Positions 25,744 to 32,940 of a DNA stretch of 64,000 nucleotides are shown here, in pieces. A model generated the notes under the pieces. The model was given only the letters and a program-made list of their open reading frames with translations. It was not told where the DNA came from and did no database searches. This DNA comes from an uncultured Kordiimonas sp. (GTDB lineage: Bacteria; Pseudomonadota; Alphaproteobacteria; Sphingomonadales; Kordiimonadaceae). The DNA is taken from positions 62,001 through 126,000 of the forward strand of contig CANNEK010000002.1 of NCBI GenBank assembly GCA_947503625.1. The letters are read 5' to 3'. A program made the translations under genes and the position numbers. The stretch's first letter is position 1; every line of letters begins with the position of its first letter.

Positions 25744-26739
25744 TCACTTTTCGGCTGGTATTCGGTAAATTACCTCGCGACCGACCACCTCTCGCAACAG
25801 CAATTGCCGTTCGTTTATGTCCTTCATCACCCGATTGAATGTTGGCTTTGAATCGAGCTTTTGCTCTGAAAAAAGCTTGAAAATATCCGTGTTTTTTAAG
25901 CCGTTGGGCATTGCGGCTTTCACAAAGCCCCAAATTGCCTTGATATGCTTTTCTAACGCAGCTCTCTCGCCACCACTCTTTGAGCTTCTCGCTTTTATTT
26001 TTTGAATGTCGGTTTCTAAAACAGGGAAAAGAGTGGTTTTTTCATTTGGCAATGGGAAAGTCTGTAAGACCATTGGAATATCTTTGAACGGCTCTGCATC
26101 TTTCATCTTGGTGCAGGACAAGCACACATCTCGCTCTTTGCCGCCCAGTTCCATAATGACATCTGCTGCACCTTCGAGTGCACTTGAACCTCTCATCCGT
26201 CCTGTATTTTTTGTGGTGTGATGCAATAAAATAACCGTCGCACCAGTTTCTCTGACGAGCCGAGAAACACCGGCAACTAGCTGTCCCATATCCTTTGCAT
26301 TGTTCTCGTCTCCTCCAACAAAAGCACGCGCCAATGTATCCAATACAATCGCTTTTGGGGGTGGGTTGGCCGACTTCAGTTTCTCCATAAAAGTACTGAT
26401 GTCTTCTGTTGAAGTTAGGTTTGGCAACTCGTCGCAAAAATAAATCACAGACGGGTCCAATATATCCTCTAGCAGAGCTGGTATTCTGAGTTTCAACCCG
26501 CCGCCGCCTTCTCCATAGGCATAAAGAACAGGGGTTTTGATTGTTTGTTTCTCTAGCCAAGGACTTCCATAGCGCAACGCGTAAAGCATGCTCAGAACAA
26601 TGAAGGTCTTTCCCATGCCAGGAGGTGCCACTAAAACAACAAAAGATTGTTCGGGAATGATTGCCTCTATTAACCAGCTGGGGTCTGGTTGCGAGAGAAT
26701 TTCTTCCTCGCTGTAAAACCTGAAAGTCTTTTGAGCCAT
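25744..26739 (-). CDS. RepA-like AAA/KaiC-fold ATPase
   Basis: Protein of 331 residues resembling the RepA-type hexameric helicases of plasmids and integrative elements. Walker A APPGMGKT is at 38-45, Walker B AIVLDTLARAF at 130-140, and a sensor region LLHHTTKNTGRMRGSSAL follows near 185. The C-terminus (about 260-331) looks like a winged helix (NGLKNTDIFKLFSEQKLDSKPTFNRVMKDI). It probably unwinds DNA to start replication of the excised element. The gene follows the AlpA-like regulator by nine bases. Confidence 0.82.
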   Translation of the reverse strand: MAQKTFRFYSEEEILSQPDPSWLIEAIIPEQSFVVLVAPPGMGKTFIVLSMLYALRYGSPWLEKQTIKTPVLYAYGEGGGGLKLRIPALLEDILDPSVIYFCDELPNLTSTEDISTFMEKLKSANPPPKAIVLDTLARAFVGGDENNAKDMGQLVAGVSRLVRETGATVILLHHTTKNTGRMRGSSALEGAADVIMELGGKERDVCLSCTKMKDAEPFKDIPMVLQTFPLPNEKTTLFPVLETDIQKIKARSSKSGGERAALEKHIKAIWGFVKAAMPNGLKNTDIFKLFSEQKLDSKPTFNRVMKDINERQLLLREVVGREVIYRIPAEK

Positions 26740-26748
26740 AGCGTTGCA

Positions 26749-26949
26749 TTAGACCTCGCCCACCAGTCCTGCAAACTCGAGGAGGTCTGATTTGCGGTAT
26801 CGCACAAGACGTTTTCCAATACGAACGTATTTGGGGCCTGCGCCTGTAAGACGATAATTTTCCAGTGTGCGGTGCGAAATACCAAGGAATTTTGCGGCTT
26901 GGTTTTGCGTTAATAATTTAGGTAGGGGTTGTTCGTGATCTTGAGTCAT
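26749..26949 (-). CDS. AlpA/excisionase-like helix-turn-helix protein
   Basis: A 66-residue MerR/excisionase-type DNA-binding protein: LLTQNQAAKFLGISHRTLENYR is the winged HTH, and GPKYVRIGKRLVRYRKSDLLEF the wing. Such proteins next to an integrase act as excisionases or as activators of the integrase. It lies upstream of the RepA-like gene on the same strand and downstream of the inverted repeat at 27008-27048, which may be its target. Confidence 0.82.
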   Translation of the reverse strand: MTQDHEQPLPKLLTQNQAAKFLGISHRTLENYRLTGAGPKYVRIGKRLVRYRKSDLLEFAGLVGEV

Positions 26950-27007
26950 AATCTTCCTCCGTTATGGATTAAGGGAAGATTATGGTTGTTCTGCGTATTC
27001 ATTTTGA

Positions 27008-27048
27008 GTGACACCATTTAGGCATGAACTGGCGCTAAAGCGTGTCAC
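27008..27048. promoter_or_regulatory. Inverted repeat upstream of the AlpA-like gene
   Basis: GTGACAC (27008-27014) and GTGTCAC (27042-27048) are perfect inverted arms 27 bp apart. The same TGACACC/GGTGTCA word occurs in the cluster at 25694-25718, on the other side of the RepA-like gene, so one protein may bind both. Confidence 0.45.
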
Positions 27049-27057
27049 GGAATTTCA

Positions 27058-27696
27058 TTAGTCTAGATCAAAGTCGCCATCATCTTTTGCTTTTTTAATC
27101 GCACGATGTATCCAGCGTCCATTGCCTTTTTTCAGGCCATGAGGCAAGGCAGTAACGATCAATTCAGCATATGCACTTTCGCATTTTTCTTTACCGCCAT
27201 CGTATTTGGCCTTTGGCACTTTCCCATAGGTATCATTGAGATAGCCCGCTATGGACACTGCAAAAGTTTGATGGGCGTTAACAGATGGTTTATTAAATCT
27301 AACAGGTTTTTCGATAACTTCATTGGCTGTAAGCTTAAGGTCACAAATGTCGTTTCTAAGACGACTTAATATCGATGATGAAAAAGGGTCGCTATTGAGT
27401 GAGAATGTGATTTGATCGTGCAACTGTAAACCATCAATGGCTTTTTCAAGCTTATCAGCGTATTTAAAGACATCTGACCATCGTCCTTTTAGCTTTTTCG
27501 CCGTATCTTCTGCTTCGTCATGGTAAGTTCGCTTCATCTCACTCGCCAGACAGAATACCTGAACCAATAGCTTTTTTATGTCATCATCGGCATATTGGTC
27601 ATCACCAAGAAGTTCAGATAGCGTCTTTTCGCAAAGGTCAATTAACTCCTGTAGGCAGTCCTCTTTATACATATCAATTATAGCTGGATTTGTCAT
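27058..27696 (-). CDS. Hypothetical element protein, overlaps the integrase
   Basis: Protein of 212 residues, acidic and mostly helical in the N-terminal two thirds (DLCEKTLSELLGDDQY, DTAKKLKGRW), with a basic C-terminal end (GRWIHRAIKKAKDD). I do not recognise it. Its ATG overlaps the integrase stop (ATGA), so the two are coupled and it may help recombination or replication of the element. Confidence 0.6.
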   Translation of the reverse strand: MTNPAIIDMYKEDCLQELIDLCEKTLSELLGDDQYADDDIKKLLVQVFCLASEMKRTYHDEAEDTAKKLKGRWSDVFKYADKLEKAIDGLQLHDQITFSLNSDPFSSSILSRLRNDICDLKLTANEVIEKPVRFNKPSVNAHQTFAVSIAGYLNDTYGKVPKAKYDGGKEKCESAYAELIVTALPHGLKKGNGRWIHRAIKKAKDDGDFDLD

Positions 27697-28970
27697 GCTT
27701 GCCCCCTTGCTAAACGTACAAGCTTATCATCACCTGTTGATTGTTTCATCGCGATGGCTAAGTGAGCAGTAATTCGGTCAGCTGCTGCTCGCTGTGGGTC
27801 ATCCATCATGTGTGCATATCGTTGCGTTGTGACAGCCTGCGTGTGACCCAACAGTTTACCAATAATAGGTAAACTCATATTTGCTGAAACACCGAAGCTT
27901 GCAAACGTATGACGGAGATCGTGGAGGCGTACATCCTTCAATCCTGTCTCAGTACAAATACGCTGCCAAGCCTTGCGGATAAACGTGAGCGAGGCACCTT
28001 CTTTGCGGCCAACAAACACAAAGTCATTGTCGGGTGTTGGTTTTATGTCTGCAATAATCTGGAGCGCTGGGGCACCAATAGGAATCGACTTTGCTCCTGT
28101 TTTACTATCTTTGAAATTTAGCCGGGCGTTATCGAAGTCCACTTCATCCCATCGTAGGTTCAAGATTTCAGATACTCGACAACCCGTAAAGATCAGCAAG
28201 AGAATTGATTGTTCAATGGTCTTGTCCAAACGCCCCTCAGCAACCATGTTCCGCATCGCTGAGCTAACAGTAGCCAGTTCGTTAGGTGTTAAATAGCGCT
28301 CACGCTTGTTTTCTTTGTTCCTCTTAATGTGCTTGCATGGATTTGTGTTTTGAGATCGAAGTCCCCATTGTTCAGCCAAGTTCATCATTTTAGAAAGCAG
28401 GGCAATAACCCGGTTTGCTGTGATTGGCTGTGGCTTGGTAGGTTTACCGTTATAGTCTTTGCGCTTTGCCTGATGAATTTTCACACCGCCAACAGTCACG
28501 CGTTGGTGAAGGCGGTAGACATCATCATTCGTGACCTCTGCAACTTTCATACTTCCCATAAAAGGGAGGACATGCATTCGCATCAAGTTTTCATCACGCA
28601 TAACGCTTGACGGCTTTTTATGAATGGCTGCGTAATCAGATAAATATCTTTTTCCCAAATCCGCCACACTCAAATAACGCCGTTCTGTGTCCTTCTTTTG
28701 TTGTGGGTCAATGCCTTTGATTATATCCGCTGCAAGTTCCCTTGCTCGCCTTCTTGCTTGATCAACAGAAATCGCCGGAAAAGCACCTATAGTCATCTTA
28801 CGTTGGCGATTTGTATTGGAGCGGTATTTGTAAATGAAGGTCTTCTTTCCGGAGGGCCAAACACGCAATCCAAAACCTGCAAGCTCACTGTCCCAGAGCA
28901 TATAATCTTTTGCTCCAGCCGCCGCTTCAACCACGATGGTCTTTGTTAGCTTTTGTTGCGCTTGTCTCAT
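27693..28970 (-). CDS. Tyrosine integrase (site-specific recombinase)
   Basis: Protein of 425 residues with the three parts of P4-type integrases: an arm-binding N-terminus (about 1-95, FGLRVWPSGKKTFIYKYR), a SAM-like core-binding domain (about 100-205), and a catalytic domain with Arg265 (FTGCRVSEIL), Lys290, His350 and Arg353 (HDLRHTFASFG), His376 (LGHTQAVTT) and the nucleophile Tyr385 (RYAHM). All six catalytic residues are present, so it should be active. Its 5' end faces attR, 178 bp away, the usual place. It is the likely enzyme that inserted the element into tRNA-Phe. Confidence 0.95.
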   Translation of the reverse strand: MRQAQQKLTKTIVVEAAAGAKDYMLWDSELAGFGLRVWPSGKKTFIYKYRSNTNRQRKMTIGAFPAISVDQARRRARELAADIIKGIDPQQKKDTERRYLSVADLGKRYLSDYAAIHKKPSSVMRDENLMRMHVLPFMGSMKVAEVTNDDVYRLHQRVTVGGVKIHQAKRKDYNGKPTKPQPITANRVIALLSKMMNLAEQWGLRSQNTNPCKHIKRNKENKRERYLTPNELATVSSAMRNMVAEGRLDKTIEQSILLLIFTGCRVSEILNLRWDEVDFDNARLNFKDSKTGAKSIPIGAPALQIIADIKPTPDNDFVFVGRKEGASLTFIRKAWQRICTETGLKDVRLHDLRHTFASFGVSANMSLPIIGKLLGHTQAVTTQRYAHMMDDPQRAAADRITAHLAIAMKQSTGDDKLVRLARGQA

Positions 28971-29000
28971 GATCGCCCGTTCTTATGCTTGGTCTATTTA

Positions 29001-29025
29001 CAGGCACCACATAGGTACCAAGCCA
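29001..29025 (+). repeat. 25-bp direct repeat, right copy
   Basis: Identical to 19835-19859 and in the same orientation. It lies between the integrase start and attR, 124 bp inside the right junction, and is a candidate integrase arm site. Confidence 0.75.
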
Positions 29026-29148
29026 AATAGAATTTGAACGAATCATATTGTAAATAATGGGGCAGGTAAATAACAAAAAAACTGTAAAATCAAGTACTTA
29101 TGGTAATTATTCGTAGAATTTAGGATTTAATAGAAACAACCAAATTTC

Positions 29149-29195
29149 GATTGAAAATCCGCGTGTCGGTGGTTCAAATCCGCCCCCGGGCACCA
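29149..29195 (+). repeat. attR: second copy of the tRNA-Phe 3' half
   Basis: A perfect 47-bp copy of tRNA-Phe 19719-19765, from the anticodon stem to CCA, without the 5' half. It marks the right end of the element. The original downstream sequence of the tRNA, including its terminator, continues from 29196. Confidence 0.93.
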
Positions 29196-29205
29196 TTCAA
29201 AAAAG

Positions 29206-29231
29206 TCCCACCTTTTGGTGGGATTTTTTTT
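29206..29231 (+). terminator. Rho-independent terminator, original tRNA-Phe downstream
   Basis: Stem TCCCACC/GGTGGGA with a TTTT loop, followed by eight T. It lies 11 bp after attR, which suggests it was the tRNA-Phe terminator before insertion. Confidence 0.9.
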
Positions 29232-29319
29232 GGAATGTGCTCCAGGTAGCGGTTTTAACCCCTGTTCATACCGAGGCAACGCCGAAGGTGACGAGGAAGG
29301 GCAAAGCCCTGACGAGACT

Positions 29320-29338
29320 AATCCGCCCCCGGGCACCA
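29320..29338 (+). repeat. tRNA-Phe 3' end relic, second
   Basis: AATCCGCCCCCGGGCACCA, the last 19 bases of tRNA-Phe including the T-stem, acceptor strand and CCA, perfectly kept. The rest of the gene is gone. Confidence 0.85.
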
Positions 29339-29340
29339 TT

Positions 29341-29373
29341 AAAAAAGCCACTCCTTTTGGGGTGGCTTTTTTG
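29341..29373 (+). terminator. Terminator after the second relic
   Basis: Stem GCCACTCC/GGGGTGGC around a TTTT loop, one G-T pair, followed by six T. Different in sequence from the terminator at 29206 but in the same position relative to the tRNA fragment. Confidence 0.85.
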
Positions 29374-29451
29374 ATTTTGTCTGCGGGATCGAGATTGGGA
29401 CCACGGTTCTTTGCGAAGCCGCAGGCGAAGCTGGTGAGCGAATGCGAACCT

Positions 29452-29470
29452 AATCCGCCCCCGGGCACCA
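29452..29470 (+). repeat. tRNA-Phe 3' end relic, third
   Basis: A third copy of the final 19 bases of tRNA-Phe (AATCCGCCCCCGGGCACCA), followed by CT and an A run as in the other units. Confidence 0.85.
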
Positions 29471-29472
29471 CT

Positions 29473-29504
29473 AAAAAGGCCGTTCCTTGTGAGCGGCTTT
29501 TTTT
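29473..29504 (+). terminator. Terminator after the third relic
   Basis: Stem GCCGTTC/GAGCGGC with loop CTTGT (one G-T pair) and a seven-T tail. The right arm, T tail and following GTGGTTCCT are shared with the terminator after the fourth relic at 30949. Confidence 0.82.
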
Positions 29505-29579
29505 GTGGTTCCTTCGGGTCGCGGAATTGACCACTGTTCATACTGAGCAAAGCGAAGGAAGCGAGCATTGCCGCCATTG

Positions 29580-30767
29580 CTAAAGCCCGCGCAATAATTC
29601 TGCTGCTTTCAGTAAAGTGTCGTCGTTTTTAGCAAAGCACAGCCGGATCACTTTATTATTCTCAAGATAAATCGCCCGTTGTTCCGATTGGTAAAAAGGA
29701 CTGAGAGGAATGGCGGCAACGCCTATTTCCTTGGTTAACCACTGACAAAACTCACGATCATTAAGTGTCGATATGGCTGAATAATCCAATAACAGGAAAT
29801 ACGTGCCTTTTGATGGCAGTATGTTAAAGCGAGAACCTTGCAGGGCGTTGACGAGCAAATCGCGTTTTTGCTGATAAAAACCTGCCAAACCAGTGACATG
29901 TGATGGCTGCTCTTTTAGCATTTGCGCAATGGCTACTTGTGCAGGGGTAAACGAGCAAAAATTTACATATTGATGTACTTTTCTGAACTCAACAGAAAGT
30001 TCATTTGGCGCAGCGCAATAGCCCATTTTCCAACCGGTGCAATGAAAAGTCTTGCCAAAACTAGAGACGACAAAGGCGCGTTTAAATAACTCAGGGTAAC
30101 GTAAAACACTCTCATGCCTTAGGCCATCAAAGGTCATGTGCTCGTAAACTTCGTCGCTGATGACATACAAATTATACTTTCCGACCAATGTCTGCAGCGC
30201 ACTGAGATCAGACTGGCCCAATATTGAACCTGACGGATTGTGCGGGTTGTTAATGATGATGGCACGCGTGTTGGCATTGATCGTTTGTTCTACCAATGCC
30301 CAGTTTATTGCATAGCTTGGGGCCTCAAGGGCTATATGGCGACACACGCCTCCTGCAAGCTCAACGGAAGGTTCATACGAGTCGTAAGCGGGGTCAAAAA
30401 CAATCACTTCATCATTTTTGCGCACAAGGGTCTGTATCGCGACCCATAAGGCTTCAGTTGCCCCTGTCGTAATCGTAACATGGTTTAAACCATCGAGTTT
30501 TTGCTCAGCGGTTAACTCAGCTTGATAATGCCGGTGCACCATTTCGGCGATTTGAGTTAACAATTCAGGCAAGCCGTTTGAGGGCGCGTATTGATTTTTC
30601 CCTTCGTTTATGGCGCGGTTAATTTTGTCTTTCAAAAAAGCGGGCGCATCAAATTCGGGGAAACCTTGAGACAGGTTAATCGCTTGATGTTGATGAGCCA
30701 TTATCGACATTTCAGTGAAAATACTGGTCTCTAAATCTGGCAGTTTGCCGATAAAAGCAGATGACAC
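29580..30767 (-). CDS. PLP-dependent methionine-type aminotransferase (YbdL-like)
   Basis: Protein of 395 residues of fold-type I, class I/II. INLSQGFPEFDAPAFLK, NQYAPSNGLPELL, VTITTGATEALWVAIQ, NNPHNPSGS and the PLP lysine in SSFGKTFHCTGWKMGY match E. coli YbdL-type transaminases, which use methionine and related amino acids with 2-oxo acids. The start is probably GTG 30767, with AAGGGG upstream. Codon use and wording differ from the host core genes. It lies alone between tRNA-Phe relics 3 and 4, so it is likely a transferred cassette, plausibly from a gammaproteobacterium (inference). Confidence 0.87.
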   Translation of the reverse strand: MSSAFIGKLPDLETSIFTEMSIMAHQHQAINLSQGFPEFDAPAFLKDKINRAINEGKNQYAPSNGLPELLTQIAEMVHRHYQAELTAEQKLDGLNHVTITTGATEALWVAIQTLVRKNDEVIVFDPAYDSYEPSVELAGGVCRHIALEAPSYAINWALVEQTINANTRAIIINNPHNPSGSILGQSDLSALQTLVGKYNLYVISDEVYEHMTFDGLRHESVLRYPELFKRAFVVSSFGKTFHCTGWKMGYCAAPNELSVEFRKVHQYVNFCSFTPAQVAIAQMLKEQPSHVTGLAGFYQQKRDLLVNALQGSRFNILPSKGTYFLLLDYSAISTLNDREFCQWLTKEIGVAAIPLSPFYQSEQRAIYLENNKVIRLCFAKNDDTLLKAAELLRGL

Positions 30768-30886
30768 CAAAGGCCCCTTTGATTGTTGTTAGCGAGTTTG
30801 CTTCAGTTCTTTTGCAAACTCTTTGCAAAAGCAAAACTATTGAAATTCAATACACTACGCAACCTGGCACCAAACCAGTTAATGCT

Positions 30887-30946
30887 GGATTGAAAATCCG
30901 CGTGTCGCCATAGGCTTTTGGGGTTCAAATCCGCCCTCATGCACCA
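30887..30946 (+). repeat. tRNA-Phe 3' half relic, fourth, with an internal insert
   Basis: GGATTGAAAATCCGCGTGTCG (30887-30907) equals the tRNA-Phe anticodon arm and variable region. A short extra segment of about 14 bp follows, then GGTTCAAATCCGCCC and a diverged acceptor ending in GCACCA. The anticodon region is intact but the tRNA cannot be functional. Confidence 0.88.
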
Positions 30947-30948
30947 TT

Positions 30949-30980
30949 AAAAAAGCTGCTCCTTGTGAGCGGCTTTTTTT
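30949..30980 (+). terminator. Terminator after the fourth relic
   Basis: Stem GCTGCTC/GAGCGGC-like with a CTTGT loop and seven T. It is nearly identical to 29473-29504 from the loop onward, supporting common descent of the two units. Confidence 0.8.
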
Positions 30981-31059
30981 GTGGTTCCTACCGTCATGGT
31001 TTTGACCACTGTTGATAGCAAGCGTATCCGCATGATCGCGGGATCTATGGTTCACCCCC

Positions 31060-31941
31060 TCATCGTGCAGAGGGTTTGCCGTGATACAGCCGGTACAGCA
31101 CGTCGGTTTCGCGGGTCAGGGCGTGAGCGAAAAAATGCAGGCCCATCGCACGCGGCGTGTCGTCGGTTTCCAGCCCGATGTAGGCCAGATCGCGCAACAG
31201 CACGCTCGCGCAGGTCAGCCGGTACAGAGGTTCCTCCATCGCCAGCATCACTGATGGGCCCGGCAGGCCGCTGCCGCCCGGGGCGGGTTTGGCCGCTCGT
31301 TCTTCTTCCCGCGCCTTTACTTTGTCATAGAGGTGCATCTCCAGTTCGCCCCACCAGCGCTTTTCGTCGCGGTGGATCGCGTTCAGGTCAGGCTCGTCGT
31401 GCCTGTTGTCTGGCCCGCCGTCCTGCCCGCCTCCCGGAGTGCCTTCTGAACTGTCTTCCATAACGGCTTCAGGCGCCGGGTGGTTGCCGTCGTCCGCGTA
31501 CAACAACTCATGGCTGGCATCCATGGCCTGAAAGAACGGGCGCAGGGCCGGATGCTGCCGCAGAAGCCACTGCGCCTTTATCAGGGTGATGTGTACGGGC
31601 ACGCCCAGCCGTTCGGTCAGGGTTGCGGTAACACCCGCACGCCATGCCTCGGCCTGTACCGGCAGGCGGTTGACGGCAACAATCAGCCTGTAGGGTTCGT
31701 CCGGTGCTGACCGGTGTGCAAGGGGACTGCGCAGGATAATGCGCCTGATGCGCCGGGCAACCTTTGGTGGCCGTTTACCTGCTGCGCGCATGCGGTTGTC
31801 ATGCGCCCTGAAGCTTTCAAGGATGGTTTCGGTTATGGCCGCGAGAATGCGGTTGCTTTTCGCGGTAAGCGTGGGTGTTGGATTGGATGTTTCTTGTATT
31901 GGTTGTGGTGTGTTGTCTGTGCTAAGCCGTGTATCAGCCAT
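31060..31941 (-). CDS. Hypothetical protein with degenerate nucleotidyltransferase-like region
   Basis: Protein of 293 residues with a near-perfect ribosome site (AAGGAGG). Residues 69-90 (ILRSPLAH ... PDEPYRLIVAV) can be aligned with the nucleotidyltransferase pattern 'LxGSxARG...PDSDxDLLVVV', but the Gly and the catalytic DxD are replaced (RS; EPYR). The next part, VPVHITLIKAQWLLRQ ... ELLYAD, fits the later strands of such domains. A low-complexity Gly/Asp linker (about 165-185) leads to a helical C-terminus that could be HEPN-like. It may be a pseudo-enzyme. It is divergent from an XRE gene 159 bp away, a layout seen in toxin-antitoxin pairs. Confidence 0.45.
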   Translation of the reverse strand: MADTRLSTDNTPQPIQETSNPTPTLTAKSNRILAAITETILESFRAHDNRMRAAGKRPPKVARRIRRIILRSPLAHRSAPDEPYRLIVAVNRLPVQAEAWRAGVTATLTERLGVPVHITLIKAQWLLRQHPALRPFFQAMDASHELLYADDGNHPAPEAVMEDSSEGTPGGGQDGGPDNRHDEPDLNAIHRDEKRWWGELEMHLYDKVKAREEERAAKPAPGGSGLPGPSVMLAMEEPLYRLTCASVLLRDLAYIGLETDDTPRAMGLHFFAHALTRETDVLYRLYHGKPSAR

Positions 31942-32100
31942 GCCAGCCTCCTTGGGGTTGGTTGTGGTCAGGGCTTCGTGGGGTGGGCAAACACCTTGCG
32001 GAGCCTGTTATAGGTATCAATATCAACGATTTTATACCGAGTTTTGCAAAAAGTAAACTAAATTAGTTGACATTTGGCAATCAGAGCGGACTTTTCGTTT

Positions 32101-32337
32101 ATGATTTTATCTAATCAATGTAGAGCAGCGCGCGGCCTATTGGGCTGGACGCAAGAACAATTGGCAAAGAACGCAGGCGTTGGCCTCAGCACTGTGCGAG
32201 ACTTTGAATTGGGAAGTCGAAAACCTATTTCCCGCAATCGAGACGCCATATTAAACGCTTTCGAAAAAGCAGGCGTTATCTTCCTCGCCGACGGCGACAT
32301 TGCGCCCGGCGGCCCCGGCGTGCGCCTGAAATCATAA
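32101..32337 (+). CDS. XRE-family transcriptional regulator
   Basis: A 78-residue helix-turn-helix protein: CRAARGLLGWTQEQLAKNAGVGLSTVRDFELGSRKP is a complete XRE domain, and the tail AFEKAGVIFLADGDIAPGGPGVRL is typical of short phage-like or antitoxin-type regulators in alphaproteobacteria. ATG 32101 is chosen; an upstream TTG at 32074 adds a sequence that does not fit the family. It is divergent from the 31060-31941 gene and may regulate it. The gene ends 5 bp before the convergent PsiE-like gene. Confidence 0.82.
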   Translation: MILSNQCRAARGLLGWTQEQLAKNAGVGLSTVRDFELGSRKPISRNRDAILNAFEKAGVIFLADGDIAPGGPGVRLKS

Positions 32338-32342
32338 GATCA

Positions 32343-32756
32343 TCAATCCGCTATCGCCCGGCCACGCTTCATCAGGAAATATCCAGCAGAAAGCGCGATG
32401 ATTATCGCCGCCATGCCCAGCAGGGTCACAGGGTCCGTCTTGTCATAGTCAATGACGATAATCTTGCGGGAAACCGCGATCAGGGCAACGACCATCACCA
32501 GTTCCACATGAACCTTGTTATCAGCCAGATAGTTCTTGATGCTGGAAACAAGCTCCAGCCCTATCAGGATCAGCAGGAAAAAACCGAATATGCGCAGCAG
32601 CTCGTTGATATCAAGCAGCAGATAACGAGGCGGCTCGGCCATTGCGTCATAGATGATGAACACCAGTTCTATGGTTCCGGCGATGACCACCACGAGCATC
32701 AGCCCCAACAGGATGAGTACGACAAATTTCTCCACCCGATTGATCAGATCGTTCAT
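32343..32756 (-). CDS. PsiE-like inner membrane protein
   Basis: Protein of 137 residues with four predicted membrane segments (from about 10, 45, 80 and 110) and the pattern of phosphate-starvation-inducible PsiE proteins, including LLLDINELLRIFGFFLLILIG and HVELVMVVALIAVSRKIIV. The role of PsiE is not established. It lies between the XRE gene and the LytTR regulator and is transcribed alone as far as can be seen. Confidence 0.8.
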   Translation of the reverse strand: MNDLINRVEKFVVLILLGLMLVVVIAGTIELVFIIYDAMAEPPRYLLLDINELLRIFGFFLLILIGLELVSSIKNYLADNKVHVELVMVVALIAVSRKIIVIDYDKTDPVTLLGMAAIIIALSAGYFLMKRGRAIAD

Positions 32757-32940
32757 GACTGGCCACTCTTTCCCGACATTTTCCCGATATGGTGTGCCTA
32801 TGCCGAAAGTTTACAGGAAAACCTGCAACAACGCCACACGCAGCCCGCAATGCGCCGCGCCCGTTATGGCAGCCGGGTCTGTCGGCACGATTTATCCCGC
32901 GCTCTTTTTTTTGGTCTTTCCGGGAAAACAGAATCCGGCG

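Larger units (their letters stand above)
19766..29195 (+). mobile_element. Integrated element at tRNA-Phe (about 9.4 kb)
   Basis: The element is bounded by the 47-bp repeat in tRNA-Phe and its copy at 29149-29195. Inside are a tyrosine integrase at the far end, an AlpA-like regulator, a RepA-like ATPase, three unknown small genes and a restriction-modification-like cargo. The sequence is visibly more AT-rich than the flanking core genes. No capsid, terminase or conjugation genes are present, so it resembles a small integrative element or phage satellite that depends on a helper, or one that has lost transfer genes. Confidence 0.88.
28971..29579. other. Right end of the element and tRNA-Phe relic array
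   Basis: No gene is supported here. The stretch holds the 25-bp repeat (29001), attR (29149) and two further tRNA-Phe 3' fragments (29320, 29452). Each of the three is followed by a rho-independent terminator and then by a diverged spacer containing a motif like TTCATAC(C/T)GAG in the first and third units. Confidence 0.75.

Noticed and set aside
19766-29195. A complete prophage.
   Set aside because: No terminase, portal, capsid, tail or lysis genes are present; only integration, replication and cargo genes are seen.
29196-31059. A CRISPR array, because of repeated short units.
   Set aside because: The repeats are tRNA-Phe 3' ends of unequal length followed by different terminators at irregular distances, and no cas genes are near.
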